A DNA stretch of 64,000 nucleotides from Phlebotomus papatasi (GCF_024763615.1 NC_077224.1:43720712-43784711); one strand, 5' to 3'; positions 36,105-47,874 are shown, numbered from the stretch's first letter. Numbers and translations: made by a program. The notes: generated by a model from the sequence alone, not told the origin.

Positions 36105-36830
36105 GGAAAGGGGTGGTAAAGGCCAAAATTTTGCGAAGTGCTCGAACTCGTGACTTAAATGCTATAGGTACTTCAAAAGTACTTTAACATCATTTAAACC
36201 GATAATGCTCAACCGATTTAAACCGTTCCATAAATTACTGAAAAGATCCCACAAAATACTTTTAAGAGCAGTAAAATTGATTTTCAGATAAAAATTGCTT
36301 ATTGGTTAATAACCGGTTCATTACCGATTCACAATCGATTGATATATCAATCAGAATATTGCCTAAAATATCTTAGGAGTAATATAATTGAATTACGGAT
36401 AAAAATTAGTTATCGGTCATAAATCGGTTCATTACCGATCTATAACCGATTGAAGTTGGTTGAAGCTTGTCAGGAATTCCAAAAACATTCATCTTTTCCC
36501 CGCCAAAGTATGATTTTGAATGGTAAGAGAGAAATGAGAGGCATGTTAACGATGTTTGGATTGACTTATGGGGGGTCCCTCAAAGGTCTCAAATGTCTAT
36601 CTCTAATCGTTCGGACTCTAGACCTGGTAACGGCCACACGGACAGACGGACGAACAGCGTGACATCATTTCTCAGAAATCGTCTTGAACGCAAAGATATA
36701 TTGGAAAAGGTGGTCCCCGAGGGGTGGAAGTTGAAAATTTTGGCGGGTCAAAAAATCGATGGATTATATTGATGGTTCTATTCCATACTATACTATCTCA
36801 GAATGACAATTTTTTAGGAGAGCTATTTGA
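36105..36830 (+). repeat. Dispersed mosaic repeat, near-complete copy
   Basis: Same module order as 23695-24285: GCGAAGTGCTCGAACTCGTG, AAAAGTACTTTAACATCATT, several ACCGGTTCATTACCGAT phrases, GGCATGTTAACGAT, CACACGGACAGACGGACGAA, GTGACATCATTTCTC and a GTGGTCCCCGAGGGGTGGAA end. It is longer than the 23.7-kb copy because the CGGTTCAT phrase is repeated more often. Confidence 0.65.
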
Positions 36831-37069
36831 AGTTGGCGATTTTCTATCTTGCTCGAGTAATTTTTTTTTTGAAAAAATTGAATATCTCGTTACCCGAGCG
36901 GCAGATCTCGAAATTTCAAAATTGAGTTAATTGTCTGACCTGATTTACTAAAATGTGTAGAATTCTGTACTTCTAATTGTTAAACTTTCCACTGTATGAT
37001 ACAGGATCGAAAAGACTAAATTCATGGGCAGGAGAGTCAGTCTGGACTTTGGATCTCATTATACTCCTT

Positions 37070-37245
37070 CACTGGTAAAAATAAAAGGATCAAATTGATC
37101 CAAGTTTGATCTTTTTGCAAAGGATGGATCAAATTTCGAACTTTGAATCCACATTTATCATAAAATAGAACAGGTTAATTTGATCCATCCTTTGCAAAAA
37201 GATCAAATTTGGATCAATTTGATCTTTTTATTTTTACCAGTAGTG
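37070..37245. mobile_element. 176-bp near-perfect hairpin MITE
   Basis: CACTGGTAAAAATAAAAGGA is mirrored by the reverse-strand CACTACTGGTAAAAATAAAA, and pairing continues through ATCAAATTGATCC, TTTGATCTTTTTGCAAAGGA and TGGATCAAATT, so the arms are about 75 bp and nearly identical. The high arm identity suggests a recent insertion. Confidence 0.85.
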
Positions 37246-37590
37246 TTATAATAAAGACCTACATAGTAATAGTTTACAATAAAGTAAATTTCTACAAAAG
37301 TTCTTTCAACTAAAAGCTTTTCTAAATACGCTCCATTCCATCATTAGTTGTCCTATCTGCATTTTTCATTTTTTATTAATATTAGAGTTGAAATATCAAG
37401 TGTGAGTTAATGAATCATTTATAAAATGATATTAAATTTCACCTAAATGAGATACAGAATATTAGAAATAAGATATTTATAAAATTTCTTGTTTTTTTTC
37501 AGTTTTGTTCAATATATTCTATTTAGCTAATATTTGAAATACATTTGAATTGTATTAAAAACCATTTCAAAATATTTTTCGGCAGTGACA

Positions 37591-37689
37591 TTAGCTGTTG
37601 ACAAATCTGCATTTGATGTAAATGACGATACAAATGTTCTTTGTGGCACAAAATGCAAATACGATAGTAGTTGATGCAAACGACAATAT
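37591..37689 (-). pseudogene. Possible small secreted-peptide exon remnant, related to 56.7 kb
   Basis: After a TAG at 37690-37692 the minus strand reads ILSFASTTIVFAFCATKNIC.. and stops 33 codons on. At nucleotide level it aligns with 56723-56807 (shared ATATTGT.G.TTGCATC, TATTTGCATTT / TATCTGCATTT). The hydrophobic stretch looks like a signal peptide without its start codon, as if a tiny first exon encoded the methionine. The sequence before the TAG is not pyrimidine-rich, so the splice site is weak. Confidence 0.2.
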
Positions 37690-39276
37690 CTAGACTAATT
37701 GTCAACATAAATACATTGCACTGAGCTTATCGTATAATAAACATTAAACACTTCATTATTGCTAAATTACTGATGTGACCTATAAATATTGTTTAGATGT
37801 ATTTTGTTGATTTATATGAATCTTTCCCTATGATTATATCGATATGAATTATTGACTAATACAATGAAATATTTCTATTATAAATTATCAACAATATTGT
37901 GCATTTCAGTCAATTGGTTCGTGTTTGAGCATAAAAATTTGAACATAATCAGTGACGATATTTCACTGGGAAACGTCCACAAAGCTCCTTCCATCTCATG
38001 CACAATTGGGACATTGAGCCAATAAATTTTGAAAAGCCACGAGAAGTTGATATTTTCTAGTGTTATGGGGATATCCCAAGCTCATTTTCTCAATGCTAAA
38101 GCATGCTTGCCAATACACAAAGAGCTTTAGGAGCTTTCTTTTATTATTTAAAACCAATTTCGAGAGACTACACCATAGTCATATATTGATTTCCCATCCC
38201 CAAATGGGACGCAATACCATTGTCCGAAAGTATCTCGTGGGAAGCCAAAGAAGAAGCAGACTCAGAGTCTGGGTGAGCCATTTTAGGAGTTAGGTAAACC
38301 CCTCTGGGATAAAATTGAATTCAACAGGAGGAGATATGGAAGAAAGAAAAAAAATTACATAAAACACTTTGATTCAAAGGGATACATCCTCTTCTACCAA
38401 TATTGAACCAGAACCAACTCTTCCTCCTGAGACTTCTGTGTGTATATTCTCTTTCAGGATCTGTCTACATAAATTAATTCTCAATGCTAAAGGAACAAAA
38501 GCTCCATCCGGTTGAAAGTTTCATCCACCACAGAGTTCGATGGGTTTCTTTTTTCAAAGGGGTTTTGGGGTAGAAGGAGCTTTTGGGTTTACGATTGGTC
38601 ACCACAAGTAGATGTTGTCTGATTCAGGGGCAGCAGATGTGGATGATGCTGGATGGGTCTGTGGCCAGGCAACACAAAAAAAAGGTATGAAATTATCCAC
38701 TCTAGCAAGTGAGTCGAAACCTGAGGGTGTAACTTCACAATTGGGTACATTGTTATTATCTTCCCACATCTACATGCTCGTCATCATCAAAGGTAGGAAT
38801 TTAACCTATGTAGAGGAAAAATACTCGAATTTTTATGTCTTTCACGTTTTGGCGTTCTTTGCATAGCTTCGAGGGTGTATCTGTGCTCTTTTGACGGAAA
38901 ATTCCATGGGAAATTCTAGTATATCTCCACCATGACAAGGGAGAGAGGATTTACGATTTAGATGGAACGAACTTTTCCAACGAGGGGCAGTAAAATAAGT
39001 ATTAACTTTCCTACAAATTTGTCAATTTTACAATTCGGATAAAATGGTGCAAATTCATAATGAAGATGAGAGTGTTTCCATGGTTGGTAAAATTTATTTT
39101 ATTATGTTTCATATCTCAACCGTTTATGGTTTTAGGTGATATCTCCAACAAAACTCAAATAATAAAGGATTTATTTACATAAGACATAAACGAATTTGAA
39201 TACGGTGTGAAATTCTTCACATTTCCTTAAATTTTCTATCTCAATAAAAACCGCTGAAACAGCTGACACTTTAAAT
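37690..39276. other. Unique island, no gene recognised
   Basis: 37.9-39.05 kb is less AT-rich and not repeated here. Frames of up to 84 codons lack motifs. Confidence 0.4.
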
Positions 39277-39893
39277 TAGGGTAACGTGTGGTATTTCGGG
39301 ACACTTTTTAGCACTTTCAAGTTTCAAACAGCTTAACGACTTATCAAATTATTATTTTCTTTGGTGATATAAATATTTATGTTCCTTATACTATCCAGAA
39401 TAAGATTCTTATCGAAAAATGTTAAAAAATGCATCATTTTTATACAAAATAGCAAAAAATGTAAAGAAGTAAGAATGGTATATTTCGGGACAGACAAAAG
39501 TCGCTATTCTGCAAATAAATTTCCCTGAGCCTGATTTTTTTTCTTTATGTAGAAGGTCTAAACTTCACTCTCTAATAAAAATTTTGTTTAAATTTCACTT
39601 TTAAAGTGACTTAAATCGAAAAAAATTACATCTGCAAAATTGACCACACTGAAGGTTTTCTAAAAAGTGAAATGTGACACTCACAATTCACGCGTATTTC
39701 ACGCTTTAAATTAAATAAAATTTCAGAAGTTTTATGTTTATCTGATACGTAAAGAACTTAGTATTTCAAATAGAACTTAAAAATAAACAGAAAACAGATA
39801 TTTATATGATTTTTGATGTGTCCCAAAATACCTATATTATGTCCCGAAAAACACCTTGTCCAGAAATACCACACGTTATCCTACGGCGAGTAA
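39277..39893. mobile_element. 617-bp TIR element, TAGGGTAACGTGTGG ends
   Basis: The left TAGGGTAACGTGTGGTATTT is mirrored by the reverse-strand TAGGATAACGTGTGGTATTT. Subterminal TTTCGGGACA words recur (39294, 39484 and reversed at 39840). It is non-coding. Confidence 0.8.
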
Positions 39894-40079
39894 AATTTAG
39901 TCGAAAAAGAATTTGAATTTGGTCAGTAATGGTTCTGTCGGGTCTGTCATATCTTTTAGATCATGAATACTTCATGGAAGCAAAACATACAATTGGTTTG
40001 TAAATATTACATGATGATAATATTCAGTTTCATATAAATATTTTGATTTATGAATTTTAAGTTATCTTAAAAGTCCTGG

Positions 40080-40385
40080 TCTCACTGACCAGGATGAGTT
40101 TTTTACTGGCCAATCTGGTAATTTACGGACCAAACGAAATGGAGAATTTTCCAGTCATAGGCATGTTTAGACGAAATGTTCGTCAAAACTACCTCTAAAA
40201 CATATCGGAAAATCATTGAAAGAGCATGGTCCAATTTAAGAAAAACCGGAAAAAACATGGTTTCGCAGGAGCTGGAGGGGGTGGGGGAAGAAAAGTTTGG
40301 AGATATTATTTTTTTATTTGAGATTATCGAAGACCTTAAGTTGATATTTTTTGCCGGTAAATCTCCAGGACGGTGACAAGTTGAA
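40080..40385 (+). repeat. Dispersed mosaic repeat, partial copy
   Basis: It is the opposite-strand match of 2085-2350: ATGTTCGTCAAAACTACCTC, AAAACATATCGGAAAATCAT, AAAAAACATGGTTTCG, GGAGATATTATTT and CCAGGACGGTGACAAG. The 66-codon frame it contains has no domain. Confidence 0.55.
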
Positions 40386-40420
40386 AAAAAAGACGATTAT
40401 ATAACTGTTCTCTCATTGAC

Positions 40421-40799
40421 TTGAAACCGGTGAACGTCGGGGAAAGGGGGGTAAGCTTAGAAAATTCTAGATTCTTCCCAAGACTTTCGGCTCAGACTCC
40501 AAGCCTTCCTTAGTGGTCAAATCTTGTCCTTTCTCGCTTTGTCATAAAGTCAGGGATTTCACAGGGCATGGAATCCTGGACACCGCACTAAATTTGTAAT
40601 TTTTAAAAATGAATATTGTGAGTCTCACAAAGAAATCTCTAAGAAAATCCCTGTGAAATTCCTGACTTTATGACAAAGAGAGAAAAGACAAGATTTGACC
40701 ACTAAGGAAGGCTTGAAGTCTGAGCCGAAAGCTTTGGGAAGAATCTAGATCTAGAATTTTCTAAGCTGACCCCCCTTTCCCGACGTTCGTTGGTTTCAA
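40421..40799. mobile_element. Fold-back element B (about 150-bp arms)
   Basis: The arms 40421-40566 and 40648-40799 are inverted copies (TTGAAACC..GAACGTCGGG and CCCGACGTTC..GGTTTCAA). Each arm contains GACCACTAAGGAAGGCTT, loop, GAGCCGAAAGCTTTGGGAAG, the same layout as fold-back element A with changed stem bases that still pair (GGCT with AGCC). Confidence 0.85.
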
Positions 40800-40986
40800 T
40801 AGTAGTAGATAACCCGTCGGATAACACTTTCAGTTCTCTCTTTGAGTTCGAGCAGTAAAATTTATACTTCATTTTTTTTTATAAAATAAATTTTCAATTT
40901 CCATTCATATACTTCTCAATTTATAAGTGGTTGCGTTTGCCGCTGACTTACCCCGACCGACTTCACCAGGTAAACGGTAAAACACG

Positions 40987-41224
40987 TAGAGGAAAGTGCC
41001 CATCCTTTGGACGATCCTAAGCTTCATAGTAAATACCAAATTTTTCCTATGTTTTTCAACAAATGTGACTACTCGCACTCATATTTTAAAAACTAGAGGA
41101 AACAGTCATATTTATTCAGAAACAATTGTTGTGTGGCAATAAATTATTATTATTATTATTCAGAAACATAAGAAAAATTCAGTTATTTTGAAGCTAGGGA
41201 CCATAGCATGGGTGCTTTCCCCTA
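40987..41224. mobile_element. MITE of the TAGGGGAAAGTGCCC family with a tiny retro-insertion
   Basis: The left TAGAGGAAAGTGCCCATCCT is mirrored by the reverse-strand TAGGGGAAAGCACCCATGCT. A 33-bp insert at 41125-41157, ending in TTA repeats, is flanked by an exact 11-bp duplication ATTCAGAAACA (41114-41124 and 41158-41168). Confidence 0.8.
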
Positions 41225-42557
41225 AATCTTAAGAAATTTGTGCGAATTTCTAAATTTATAGATTATTAATTTAAATTGCTAAGTTCTAAATTTGTAAAAT
41301 ATAATATATTTCGACATTATAAAATTATTAAATTAAAATCCTTTTATATAAGATTTTTGTGTTTATAATATAATATTAGTCTTCCATTGCCTTTTTCAAT
41401 GATTCCTTAAATTTTGTTTTCTACAATTTTTTTTTTACTTGTAAAGATAAAAAGTTTTTATAATTATTTTCTCTTATTCATAGAGATATTTGGATTTTCA
41501 ATTTTTATCCACATAATAAAATGTGTAAGATGATTTGATCTACGAGTCTTGATTAAAATTCACTCATTTTATTATATTTTTGTTTTTGTTTTAATATTAG
41601 TTTTTATTATCTGTTATGTTTTAATCATTATAGGAATTAAATACAATTAAATCTAAACATTGTTTAGTAAATTTGTAGAACGCTTTTCAATCAATAACAC
41701 CAATTAAAATTAATTTCCTCTATTTATTTATATTTCTATTTTTCTGAAAAATAACTTTACACAAATTTTTAATTTTTCAAAATTAAAATCCAATTCTCAA
41801 ATTGTGAAAATTATAATAATACCTGTAAAATGTAATAACAACAATCTTCTCTCTCTCTCTCTCTGAAAAAAAACTGTGCTCTCCTTATAATGGTATATTC
41901 CTTAAAAAAAAAATTGACTCAAAATGTATCTTATCACTATTGACGTTGTGTAGCTAACCCCTCAGCATGGCCACTGCTATCTGATTAAGATGCCAACAAT
42001 TTTGCCCCTTTTAAACTGCATGTCAAACGGCGTCTACCTTCTAAATCGCTCCTAAATCGGATGGGAAACCGCATAACAAGCAGAGGAGTATACCCCTTAG
42101 GGCCTTTTTCAGCCATCCACCCTCCATATTCGATATTTGCCAAAAGTGTCTTTAAATCAAACAATGCATTAATGAACTTTAGTATTCAGATCTCGTCTCA
42201 CGAGCAACCCTCCGACTTTTGCCAGAAAACGCCAATTTAGTGCCATCATTCCATTTATATCGAACATAAAACACATCCGTCTTCTTCTGCAAATATGCCT
42301 TTCTAATTAGTCGGAAATGTTTTGATGGATTTTCGTGGCTTGTGCTTGTATACTATATCATCTATTTAATCGCATGAACGAGTTAAAAACAGACCAGTGT
42401 TAGAAATTCTAAGCATAAAGCGTACTAATGCTTGTTGTGAAATATTCATCTACTTTGATCGAATCTTCTATTTCGTGTTAGGAAGATGGTATTATCGATT
42501 TTAATGGTTTCAAAGCTTCTGATTTTCTTTTGGTTTTGAGTATGTTTCAAATGGATC
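41225..42557. other. AT-rich spacer, then unique island
   Basis: 41.2-41.9 kb is strongly AT-rich with a short CT tandem at about 41852-41868. 41.93-42.54 kb is unique and less AT-rich. No gene found. Confidence 0.35.
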
Positions 42558-42755
42558 CAGGTCAAAATCCCGAAAGCCAAAATCCCAAATTCTTAAAAGT
42601 GTCATATCTACTCCAACGATTGCACCCGTACTTGCTGGAGGCAAAGAGAAATTTTCTGTGTCTTGAGAAATTATTCTACACATTATCCTCCATCTAATTT
42701 CATCCCTTTCAGGATTTTGAATATTATGGATTTTGGCTTTCGGGATTTTAGCTGC
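42558..42755. mobile_element. Short fold-back element of the CCAAAATCCCGAA family
   Basis: GGTCAAAATCCCGAAAGCCA at the left is mirrored by GGCTTTCGGGATTTT at the right. The core (ATTGCACCCGTACTTGCTGG, then AAATTATTCTACACATTATC) recurs twice at 49.9-50.9 kb. Confidence 0.75.
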
Positions 42756-42903
42756 CTCCGGTTTTAGATATATTTTTTTTAGCGGTATGTTTCATTCACG
42801 ATCGAAAATGCCCTTGAATTGCTCCCATTGAAGTTTGAAACCAAAAGTTAATCAGTTTACTAGGGGTATATTCCAAACGACTGAGACAAGAATGAATTTA
42901 TTA

Positions 42904-43758
42904 CACGGTAAAACCTTTTGGACACTGACCAAAATATTGGAACAAGTTTTCCTTGGAACAAATTTTTTTCACTTTGTACCTAGAGAAGCTATTTGTTTGT
43001 TCCAAAAAGTTTTCTTTACAGTTTAGTTACGAAACATACTTACAATTCTGTTATTGTTTTCTTTTGGAACCGTTTTGATACGGTGGAATGTCTACAAATT
43101 TGAGTTGATTTCGTTTTATACAAATTTGTTCCTGAAAGTTGAAATAGAATTTGTTGCACTCAACTGTTTTGTTTCCTCTGTCAGGACAAATTGGTAATTT
43201 TCTTTATAACAGTATTATTCCTACATCTGTAACATATTTGTTCCAAAAATTTTCGGTATCCGTGGACGAGGTAATTTTTGGAACAAAATTGTCACTCATA
43301 TGAGAATCTTTTTGTTCCCATTGTCGGGAACAAATTCGTGTAAGTGATTTCGTCTTTTAGGGCCTACACTTCAGTCGAGATGGATTTCGGTGGCGAAAGT
43401 TCATAAGGAGCATCAAATAAAAATCAACTTGAGAGTGTTTTATACAGACGCGTGCATGACGAAATCATATCCGAGTGCTGGTAGCAAGAGAGGAAGGGAA
43501 TCTCGAATTAAGAAAGTGAAACCATGTAGCACGAAAATTGCCATCGATTTGGCGTCCTCCTCGCTTCGGTGACGGATGACTGAGTCTGAGAGGATGGATA
43601 CGATTTTATACTAGACGAGCTACTTTTTGGAACAAATTCGTTACTAATATTAATTATCTTTTTGAGTCTCGTAAAATGAACAAGATTGTGCCAAAAATTA
43701 TGGTATCCGTGGGCGAGCTAATTTTTGGAACAAATATGTACCGAAATTTTTTACCGTG
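42904..43758. mobile_element. 855-bp CACGGTAAAA element with TA flanks
   Basis: CACGGTAAAA at the left and TTTTTTACCGTG at the right are inverted, and TA lies immediately outside on both sides. TTTTTGGAACAAA words recur throughout. The 60-codon frame 43390-43572 inside is GC-richer than the rest but unrecognised. Confidence 0.7.
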
Positions 43759-43925
43759 TAGAAAGGCCTCGGAATATCGGAAAAATCAAAACCGTTAATG
43801 CTTCTGTTATTTACTTGGTTATTTATCGATTATTTTCAATAAGTTTAATTTGCAGGTGACAGTCTAGTTTCCTAAAAGTACAACTTTCCCAATTGAAGCT
43901 GTTAATGCCCAACCAATTTTTAAGA

Positions 43926-44147
43926 TAGGGGAATGTGGGGTGTGGGGCACCTTTGAAAGTGGGGCACCTTTGATATTGGGATTTTTCTCCTAGGTTTAAA
44001 TGGAACTGAGCCATATCGTAATGTAATTTAGCTTCTCAATCTGTGCAGCTACATTATATCAAGATAAGGCTCAATTTTATTTAAAAATAGATGGAAAATC
44101 CTAATTTTAAAGATGCACCACTTTCAAAGATGCCTCACTTCCCCCTA
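43926..44147. mobile_element. 222-bp MITE, TAGGGGAATGTGGGG ends
   Basis: The left TAGGGGAATGTGGGGTGTGG, with two GTGGGGCACCTTTGA words, is mirrored by the reverse-strand TAGGGGGAAGTGAGGCATCT. It is non-coding. Confidence 0.8.
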
Positions 44148-44535
44148 TACCATTAAAGTCATGCATTTGATTCCTCCATGTAGGAATACCCTTTTAATTA
44201 TTCTAATCGTTCTAATAATGTAAGTTTCTAAATTGTGCTACAATGTGAATAATAAAAAAGCAGAGCTAAGTTAATACTAAAATATGAATAGGGAAACTAC
44301 ATAATCGTCCAATTAAATATTAAAATTAAGTTCTCTTACACAAAATTCACTAAGCCAGGATATAAGCAATTTTCCACATATCCAGTTATTTGGAACACAT
44401 GCAAAGCTTCAAATCCATCCTTATATTTATGAGTATGACCCCAGGTAAACAACAGAGAAGATTAGTAGATGGGGATAGATAGGATATGGGGTGCCATGTA
44501 AATAGGAAAATTACTGGTGAAATTAAACAACTTAC

Positions 44536-44703
44536 CTCATCCTCTAAAAAGCTTTTTTGGAACATTTCCATAGCTTTAGAGTTCAAAAATGAGCCACATT
44601 CTCTAGAATCCTTATGGTTCTTGCATAATCGTAAATAATGAAGAAATTCTCCTCTAAAAGCGTAGTTGGATCCACTGGCAAATCGCATATGTGAGTCTGC
44701 CCA
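44536..44703 (-). CDS. Possible internal exon of an unrecognised gene
   Basis: On the minus strand TAAATTTAG is followed by an open frame of exactly 56 codons that ends in GAG before GTAAGT, a consensus insect splice donor, so the exon would be 168 nt with phase 0 at both ends. It starts WADSHMRFASGSNYAFRGEF, continues FLHYLRLCKNHKDSRECGSF and ends in FQKSFLEDE. Two cysteines are spaced C-x8-C. Past the donor the frame becomes hydrophobic and intron-like. I do not recognise the protein and see no neighbouring exon, so this is a candidate only; a chance frame with good-looking splice sites is possible in a window this long. Confidence 0.3.
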
Positions 44704-45274
44704 CTAAATTTATGATGTGTGACAAAAATTTTAATTGTTACCCCCCATCAGAAAAGCGCCAAAAAGGTTCTCTCATCTTCTCAGTCTTGCCTAGAAGTCA
44801 AACCCATTTCAAAATGTTTGTTGGATGCCGCTGTAAACAACATTTAATTGTTTCTGCCAGAAATTGTTAGTGCGTAAAGTTGAAATTTACAAGCAAAATG
44901 CGGGGATGGGCGGGTGGATAAAACTGGCTGGCAAAATGAGGAACCAAATGGTCCATGCAAATAAAATTTATTCCATATGAGCCGCTTATATTCGAAAACT
45001 CCATGTCAAGTGTCAAAGTGAATGCTCTGCAGAAACATTGTGGTTTTTTCTTCGTAAAATGTCGTTTTCAGAATACATTTGCGACGACGTTAAAAAAAAT
45101 GTCTTGTAGTGTCGTGCAAAAAGTGCCGAACAAAAAATAAAATTAAAATAAGTTTAGGACATACTGCATGGGCGAAATCAAATTGATTTTAATGACAAAT
45201 TTATGGTTGCGTTTTATTTCACTTCACTTGCTGCTTCCTGTAATCCTGCATTGAAAGAAGTTTGGAAGTGAAAT
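44704..45274. other. Unique island
   Basis: Non-repetitive, less AT-rich; no further exon recognised. Confidence 0.35.
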
Positions 45275-45513
45275 CAGGGGTGGAATGATAACTTTTCGAC
45301 ACTATGAAATCGATAGTATCGATAAACTTATATCTGTTAGATTAAGTTAATGTCGACTTTTTACACATTGTTGGGGCATTCATTGTGACATTCTTAAAAG
45401 AATGTGACTGTTGATAAATAACTATTTTAGTTACAGGAAATGCAGCTATCGTTTAAATTTCTCAGAATCGACAGTCGATAGTATCGAAAATAAGTTAATA
45501 TCACTTTTCCCCC
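45275..45513. mobile_element. Decayed TIR element with TCGATAGTATCGA arms
   Basis: GGGGTGGAATGATAACTT at the left and AAGTTAATATCACTTTTCCC at the right are imperfectly inverted, with ATCGATAGTATCGAT on the left and CGATAGTATCGAA on the right. It is non-coding. Confidence 0.55.
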
Positions 45514-45888
45514 GCTTTTTAACCCAATTGTGAATGGATTCTGGATATTAGGTTCGTTCTACGAGAAGGAAATTGATTTATTTGAATTGTAAGTTCATGC
45601 AACGATATTGACATAACTGGATGAAATTTCGGGGATATGCAATTGCGATAGCCCTTAATCTAGATTAAACAGGTAAAATACTCACATGATAGTGCAAGAT
45701 ATCCTAGTCTCCAGGTATTTCTTCAACATCTAGAGCAGAGGTGTGAAAAGACCGTTGAAAGCGAATAAACGTTAAAATAAGTTTGTTCAGGTAGCGTTCT
45801 GACCATTGACGTACTAGTTTCATTTGACGGTTGTTCGGTTTCAAAAGGTTCTTGCAGACCTCCGATCTAGAGCCTATAGTCCCCGGCG

Positions 45889-46142
45889 AGTGGCCTTCAA
45901 AGTTGAAGCCAATTTCTTACTTACACATACAAATGCGTATGGGAATTTTTCTGGACTCGTGATCGTTATGCTAAATATTTAAAAAGTGAGAAGTTTTTCC
46001 GTATTATAAGATATCTTTCCGTATTGAGTGATAAATATACTAAATTTTTGTTTAAATAAATTTTTTCCATGGAGCACTGTGAGCTGAGTCCGAGATCAAT
46101 TTAGGAATTGGCTTCAAATAGCTCCAATATAAAAAGGCCACC
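45889..46142. mobile_element. TIR element with GTGGCCTT ends
   Basis: GTGGCCTTCAAAGTTGAAGC is mirrored near the right end by GGCTTCAAATAGCTCC and AAAAAGGCCACC. It is non-coding. Confidence 0.55.
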
Positions 46143-46387
46143 TTGCCAGGTGCTTGTCAGCTTGTCTAGAGCATCACAATAATGTGGATTCTTCCGGCTA
46201 CTTTAAATAGACTGTATCGGAAGAGATATCGGAAGAGACCCTTAAATAGACTTTGCAACTAAATAAAATTCGACTCTGGTTATCCAAGGTGATGGTCGAA
46301 CCCAACAAACCCCACACTGCATTGTGTTTAATACCTTAAAACTGCGTTCTTTCGGCCTTAGGATTGTGTATTAAGTGCAATTGACCT

Positions 46388-46735
46388 AACATGTCGGGCA
46401 CCTTGCTCATTAATAGTCAGACAGAAAAAATCTTCCCAAGTGTGAGTCATTATTTAGGCAAAAATAGATGAATTTCACTTAGATTTTAAAAGAAAATTTA
46501 TGAATGTAAAATTATAGATTAAAAAGTTTATACGGTGATAATTCAATTAAAAAACGTGAAATTCTATTGCATTTTTTAATTGTGAGTGTATGTCAATATT
46601 GTTGAGATACAGCAGAGAAAATCTGATACTAAAATCAAAACTCGTTATGCTTTGGTCCAAGAACTGCTTAGTACTTAAAATTCTTCCAGAGACTATCGTT
46701 TCCGTCTAAGAAAATTCAAAGACGCAAATTTTTGA
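46388..46735 (+). repeat. Third copy of the gene-like leader repeat
   Basis: ACATGTCGGGCACCTTGCTC begins a frame MSGTLLINSQTEKIFPS that meets GTGAGT. The following 300 bp match 18010-18300 closely (GGTGATAATT, ACAGCAGAGAAAATCTGATA). Compared with 17403-18437 the frame here is one base shorter in a run of A, and neither CACTCAG end is present. Confidence 0.6.
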
Positions 46736-47874
46736 CGCATTAAATATGATCCACTTTTGGAAAAGAGTAATTTTTTTTATATGGTATAAAATTATTTTTT
46801 TTTTTCAAAATACATAAATAAGATCTACGGATTGCAGGAAATTCATTTGCAAAAAAAAATTTAAAAAGTAATTTTTTCTATGATTTTTGCACTTGGTTTC
46901 CCGATCACACATGAGGCAACAAACTTTTGACACCTACTGTATATGGTTCAAAACGTTCATAACTAATTCTTCATTAAGTCTGCAATTGAGCAAGTTTATA
47001 TTCATATCTTTACTTTTCAAATATTTTCTCCTCAGCCATTAGTCAAAATTCTCGTAATCTCATCCATCAGTTGACATTTTTACTTAAACTTCGTCAGAGA
47101 CAAGTAACTTTGGATGCTACTAGAATTTTTGCATGATAAAACAGTGACGAAAAAAATAATAAAAAAAAATTCCAATGTAAAATATGTCAGGAAATAAGGA
47201 GAAGTCGCGCTTCTAGGGTGAATTCTGGGTTTTTTGGGTGAAGGGGGGGGGAGGGAGAGAAGGGCGGATTGTGCGACAGACTAAAAGTAAATCATGAAAA
47301 TTGAGTGTAAAGGACGAAAATCCAGACAAATTTTCCCTCTGCATGGGAAGGAAAATCTCTGTGACATTGACAGTGTTTGTCATCCCCATCACATAAGATT
47401 TCCAGCATCGTGGGATTTTACCTCAAACAGCGGGTTGAAGAGCTAGAGGTGGATTGTGCAAAGAGTGGCAGATTTCTAAAAGAGTCCTATTTGTACCTGG
47501 ATTTCATCCAATTCACACAAAAGCTGCCACACAATCCAGAAGAAATCCCCAATTTTCGCCATTTCAGGGAATTCTATTGAAGAAAGTTCTTTTTTCTAGA
47601 GATAATTAGTACATTCAAGAGAAATTGCTCGATTTTGGGGAAAGTTTACTGGGAGAAATTGAAGATTTTCCTCCCAAGAACACTTAAACAACTTTTAAAC
47701 TATTCCACTTGAAAGACAGAAAGGACATCCCAATAAAGTTTTATTGAATCCTCTTTGGCCTCAATGGCCCTCGGAAGTTTTCTGTATTTAGGTAAGTGCT
47801 GGATTTTCGCTTGTACCTAAGTACCACAGGCCTTAAAAAATCTAATGCAAATGTTTATATAAATAGGTCAATTC
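46736..47874. other. AT-rich spacer and unique island
   Basis: 47.2-47.8 kb is less AT-rich. The frame 47377-47580 (67 codons, no ATG at its annotated start) reads protein-like (KQRVEELEVDCAKSGRFLKE) but has no recognisable domain or strong splice context; I do not call it. Confidence 0.3.

Noticed and set aside
47377..47580. 67-codon protein-like frame on the plus strand
   Set aside because: No ATG at its start, no recognisable domain, and weak splice context; too little to call.
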